This document shows, one piece after another, positions 12,482-14,153 of a stretch of DNA of 14,153 nucleotides (positions within the stretch are counted from its first letter, which is position 1; each line of letters opens with the position of its first letter). The stretch is from an uncultured Rubrobacteraceae bacterium (GTDB lineage Bacteria; Actinomycetota; Rubrobacteria; Rubrobacterales; Rubrobacteraceae), in assembly GCA_902806105.1 (NCBI GenBank), contig CADCVI010000057.1, positions 1-14,153 of the forward strand, read 5' to 3'. Under the pieces are notes generated by a model. It saw only the letters and a program-made list of their open reading frames with translations, searched no databases and was not told the DNA's origin. The position numbers were made by a program, and so were the translations under genes.

Positions 12482-13978
12482 ATGCTTTCTGGATCCAACA
12501 CGGCAGCGCCGCGCGGCCTGGAGGGGCGCCACGCCCTGGTCGTCGGCGCGGGGATGGGCGGGCTGCTCGCCGCCCGCGTCCTGTCCCGGCGCTTCGAGCG
12601 CGTGACGATCCTCGAGCGCGACGAGCTCAGGCCCCCGCTCGAAGCCCCCGGCGGGAACCGGCGCAAGGGCGTACCGCAGGGGCGGCACCTGCACAGCCTC
12701 GCCGCTCGGGGCTGGGAGGTTCTGGAACGCTACTTCCCCGGCCTCGACGCCGAGCTCGCCCGGGCCGGTTGCCCCGAGCTGGACCAGGCCGCGGATGCCG
12801 TAACGGATCTCCCCGCCGGCCGGCTGCCCCGCTTCCCCTCGGGTATCACGATGCGCGCCGCGAGCCGCTACCTCCTCGAGGAGCACGTCCGCAGGCGCGT
12901 CGAGGCGGAGCCTTCGGTCGGCTTCCTCGCCGGCCGCGAGGTGGTCGGGCTGGCAACGGACGGCGGCGGCGCCGTTACTGGCGTGAAGACGCGGCCACGC
13001 GACGGCTCCGCGAGAACTCCCGTGGAGACCCTGGCGGCGGACCTCGTGGTCGACGCGAGCGGCGGAGGCTCGCGCGCGCCGCGCTGGCTCGCGGAGCTCG
13101 GCTACGAAGCGCCCGAGGAGGAGGTCGTGGACGCGCGGCTCGGCTACGCGACCCGCTGGTACAGGGTGCCTGAAGGGTTCTCGGGAGGTTGGAAGGGCAT
13201 ATCTATCCTGCCCGGATGGCCCGACAGCCCGAGGGGCGGCACCATGCGACGGGTCGAGGGCGGCCTCTGGACTGTCGTGCTCGTCGGGATCGGCGGCGAC
13301 TACCCGCCCACGGACGCCGCCGCCTTCGTCGAGTTCGCGAGCTCCCTCCACAGCCCCGCCATCCACGATGCCATAAAGGATGCCGAGCCGGTCTCGCCCG
13401 TCTACGGCTACCGGCGCACCGCCAACCGGCGCCGCCGCTACGACCGCGCGCGCCTCCCCGAGAACTTCCTCGTGCTCGGCGACGCCGCCTGCGTCCTGAA
13501 CCCTTCCTATGGGAGCGGCATGACCGCCGCCGCCCTCTCCGCCGAGGCCCTGGAAGAGTGCCTCGACGGTCTGCCACGACGCGCATCCCGGGGCGGCGAT
13601 GCCCTGAGCGGCCTCGGGTGGCGCTTCCACAGGCGCCAGAAGCGCGCGGTTGCCCCGTGCTGGTCCCTCACCGCCAACAGCGACCGCCAGTGGGCCTCGG
13701 GGGGCGTTGACGGGCTCGGGCTCGCCCGGAGGGTCCTGCACCGCGTCTCGGAGGAGGTAATGGGCCTCGCGGTCGAGAGGGAGGACGTCGCCCGCGCGCT
13801 GCTGGAGACGAAGAACCTGCTCAAGAGTCCCGCCGCTCTGCTCCGGCCTGGCATCCTCCTTCCTGCGCTGTACCGGGCGGCGTTCGCGCCCCGGGCGAAG
13901 CCATCCGGGGAGCCGGATCGAGAGGGGGGGAGCGAGTGGACCTCGATGCCCACCGGGGCGAGCACCGGCTCTTCCTGA
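12482..13978 (+). CDS. FAD-dependent monooxygenase/hydroxylase of the UbiH/PHBH superfamily
   Basis: Seen: 498 residues. N-terminal Rossmann FAD motif VVGAGMGGLLAARVL (20-34) ends its second strand in E45-R46. VPQGRHLHSL (64-73) follows, as in the subfamily with a Q-G-R-H-x-H signature. The middle DLVVDASGGGSRAPRWL (187-203) is the variant DG region. The second FAD motif is FLVLGDAACVLNPSYGSGMTAAA (329-351, key residues G333-D334 and N340-P341). Known: such flavoproteins hydroxylate or epoxidise aromatic, polyketide or isoprenoid substrates with NAD(P)H and O2; some act as reductases or halogenase relatives. No catalytic halogenase WxWxIP motif is present. The ATG at 12482 appears leaderless. 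Its last 43 bases overlap the next gene, and the low-complexity end (WTSMPTGASTGSS) is probably a by-product of this overlap. Divergent from the lipid operon. Substrate unknown. Confidence 0.88.
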   Translation: MLSGSNTAAPRGLEGRHALVVGAGMGGLLAARVLSRRFERVTILERDELRPPLEAPGGNRRKGVPQGRHLHSLAARGWEVLERYFPGLDAELARAGCPELDQAADAVTDLPAGRLPRFPSGITMRAASRYLLEEHVRRRVEAEPSVGFLAGREVVGLATDGGGAVTGVKTRPRDGSARTPVETLAADLVVDASGGGSRAPRWLAELGYEAPEEEVVDARLGYATRWYRVPEGFSGGWKGISILPGWPDSPRGGTMRRVEGGLWTVVLVGIGGDYPPTDAAAFVEFASSLHSPAIHDAIKDAEPVSPVYGYRRTANRRRRYDRARLPENFLVLGDAACVLNPSYGSGMTAAALSAEALEECLDGLPRRASRGGDALSGLGWRFHRRQKRAVAPCWSLTANSDRQWASGGVDGLGLARRVLHRVSEEVMGLAVEREDVARALLETKNLLKSPAALLRPGILLPALYRAAFAPRAKPSGEPDREGGSEWTSMPTGASTGSS

Positions 13979-14153
13979 CCTTCGTCCCCTCCCCGGAGGA
14001 CGGCGATTTCGTTCGTCAGGACTACCTTCTTTCGGGCAGCGAAAGGGGCTTCGCGGAACGGGACCTCCTGCGCGGAGATCTCTTCGAGGACGGGTCGGGG
14101 AGCTTCGGCGGGACCCCGGTCTCTGCAAGAGCGGCGACGGAGGCGCGGGAGAG
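13936..14153 (+). CDS. Start of a DUF4174-like small protein, cut by right window edge
   Basis: Seen: an open frame of 72 codons from GTG 13936 to the edge without a stop. It begins MDLDAHRGEHRLFLTFVPSP, then EDGDFVRQDYLLSGS and FAERDLLRGDLFEDGSGSFGG. The arrangement 'R-hydrophobic strand-P-S-x-x-D ... RQ-x-x-L ... G-x-x-E-R-D-L' resembles DUF4174 proteins, small thioredoxin-like-looking proteins of unknown function; this is recognition by eye and tentative. The GTG follows a purine-rich GAGGGGGGGAG stretch, a good ribosome-binding site, about five bases upstream. It overlaps the monooxygenase end by 43 bases in another frame, so the two are probably co-translated. Most of the domain's C-terminal half is outside the window. 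An alternative start could exist further in, but the RBS supports this one. Confidence 0.62.
   Translation, partial: MDLDAHRGEHRLFLTFVPSPEDGDFVRQDYLLSGSERGFAERDLLRGDLFEDGSGSFGGTPVSARAATEARE

Noticed and set aside
12305..14128. Very long open frame (about 600 codons) on the minus strand opposite the FAD monooxygenase
   Set aside because: It is antisense to a gene with clear FAD motifs; its composition is Arg/Gly/Pro/Ala-rich with no family resemblance, as expected from GC-rich codon bias.

Overview
This is a GC-rich window (roughly two thirds G+C or more by eye) with uniform codon use, frequent GTG/TTG starts, Shine-Dalgarno sites mixed with at least one apparently leaderless gene, a F420-type LLM oxidoreductase and a family 4 uracil-DNA glycosylase. 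This fits a high-GC actinobacterium. Rubrobacter or a relative is my best guess, from the look of the proteins and not from any search. I see no mobile elements, CRISPR arrays, tRNA or rRNA.

Layout. (1) Positions 1-3927, minus strand: a four-gene run in transcription order of a GlnQ-type ABC ATPase with no partner subunits, a small unrecognised beta-rich protein, an APC-family amino-acid permease, and an M20 metallopeptidase that runs off the left edge. The theme is amino-acid or peptide uptake and hydrolysis. (2) 3999-7978, plus strand: Fe-S uracil-DNA glycosylase, a two-in-one Lrp/AsnC-like siroheme decarboxylase (AhbA-AhbB / NirDL type), a TauE/SafE permease and a DHA1-type MFS exporter. 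Hairpins and promoter-like motifs separate several of them. (3) 8067-9271, minus strand: a type II haloacid-dehalogenase-like HAD hydrolase and an unrecognised 134-residue protein. (4) 9586-10356, plus strand: the LLM oxidoreductase, with a convincing promoter, Shine-Dalgarno site and TTG start. (5) 10433-12305, minus strand: a tightly coupled phospholipid operon of a PmtA-like methyltransferase, phosphatidylserine decarboxylase and phosphatidylserine synthase. Together these could take CDP-diacylglycerol to phosphatidylserine, phosphatidylethanolamine and methylated PE or phosphatidylcholine. (6) 12482-14153, plus strand, divergent from the lipid operon: an FAD monooxygenase with a promoter placed for a leaderless mRNA. 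It overlaps a partial gene resembling DUF4174 proteins that runs off the right edge.

The most interesting items are the compact three-enzyme lipid head-group operon, the fused siroheme decarboxylase in a phylum normally associated with the coproporphyrin heme route, and the apparently leaderless monooxygenase sharing a divergent regulatory region with the lipid operon. I did not find strong evidence for an entirely undescribed system.
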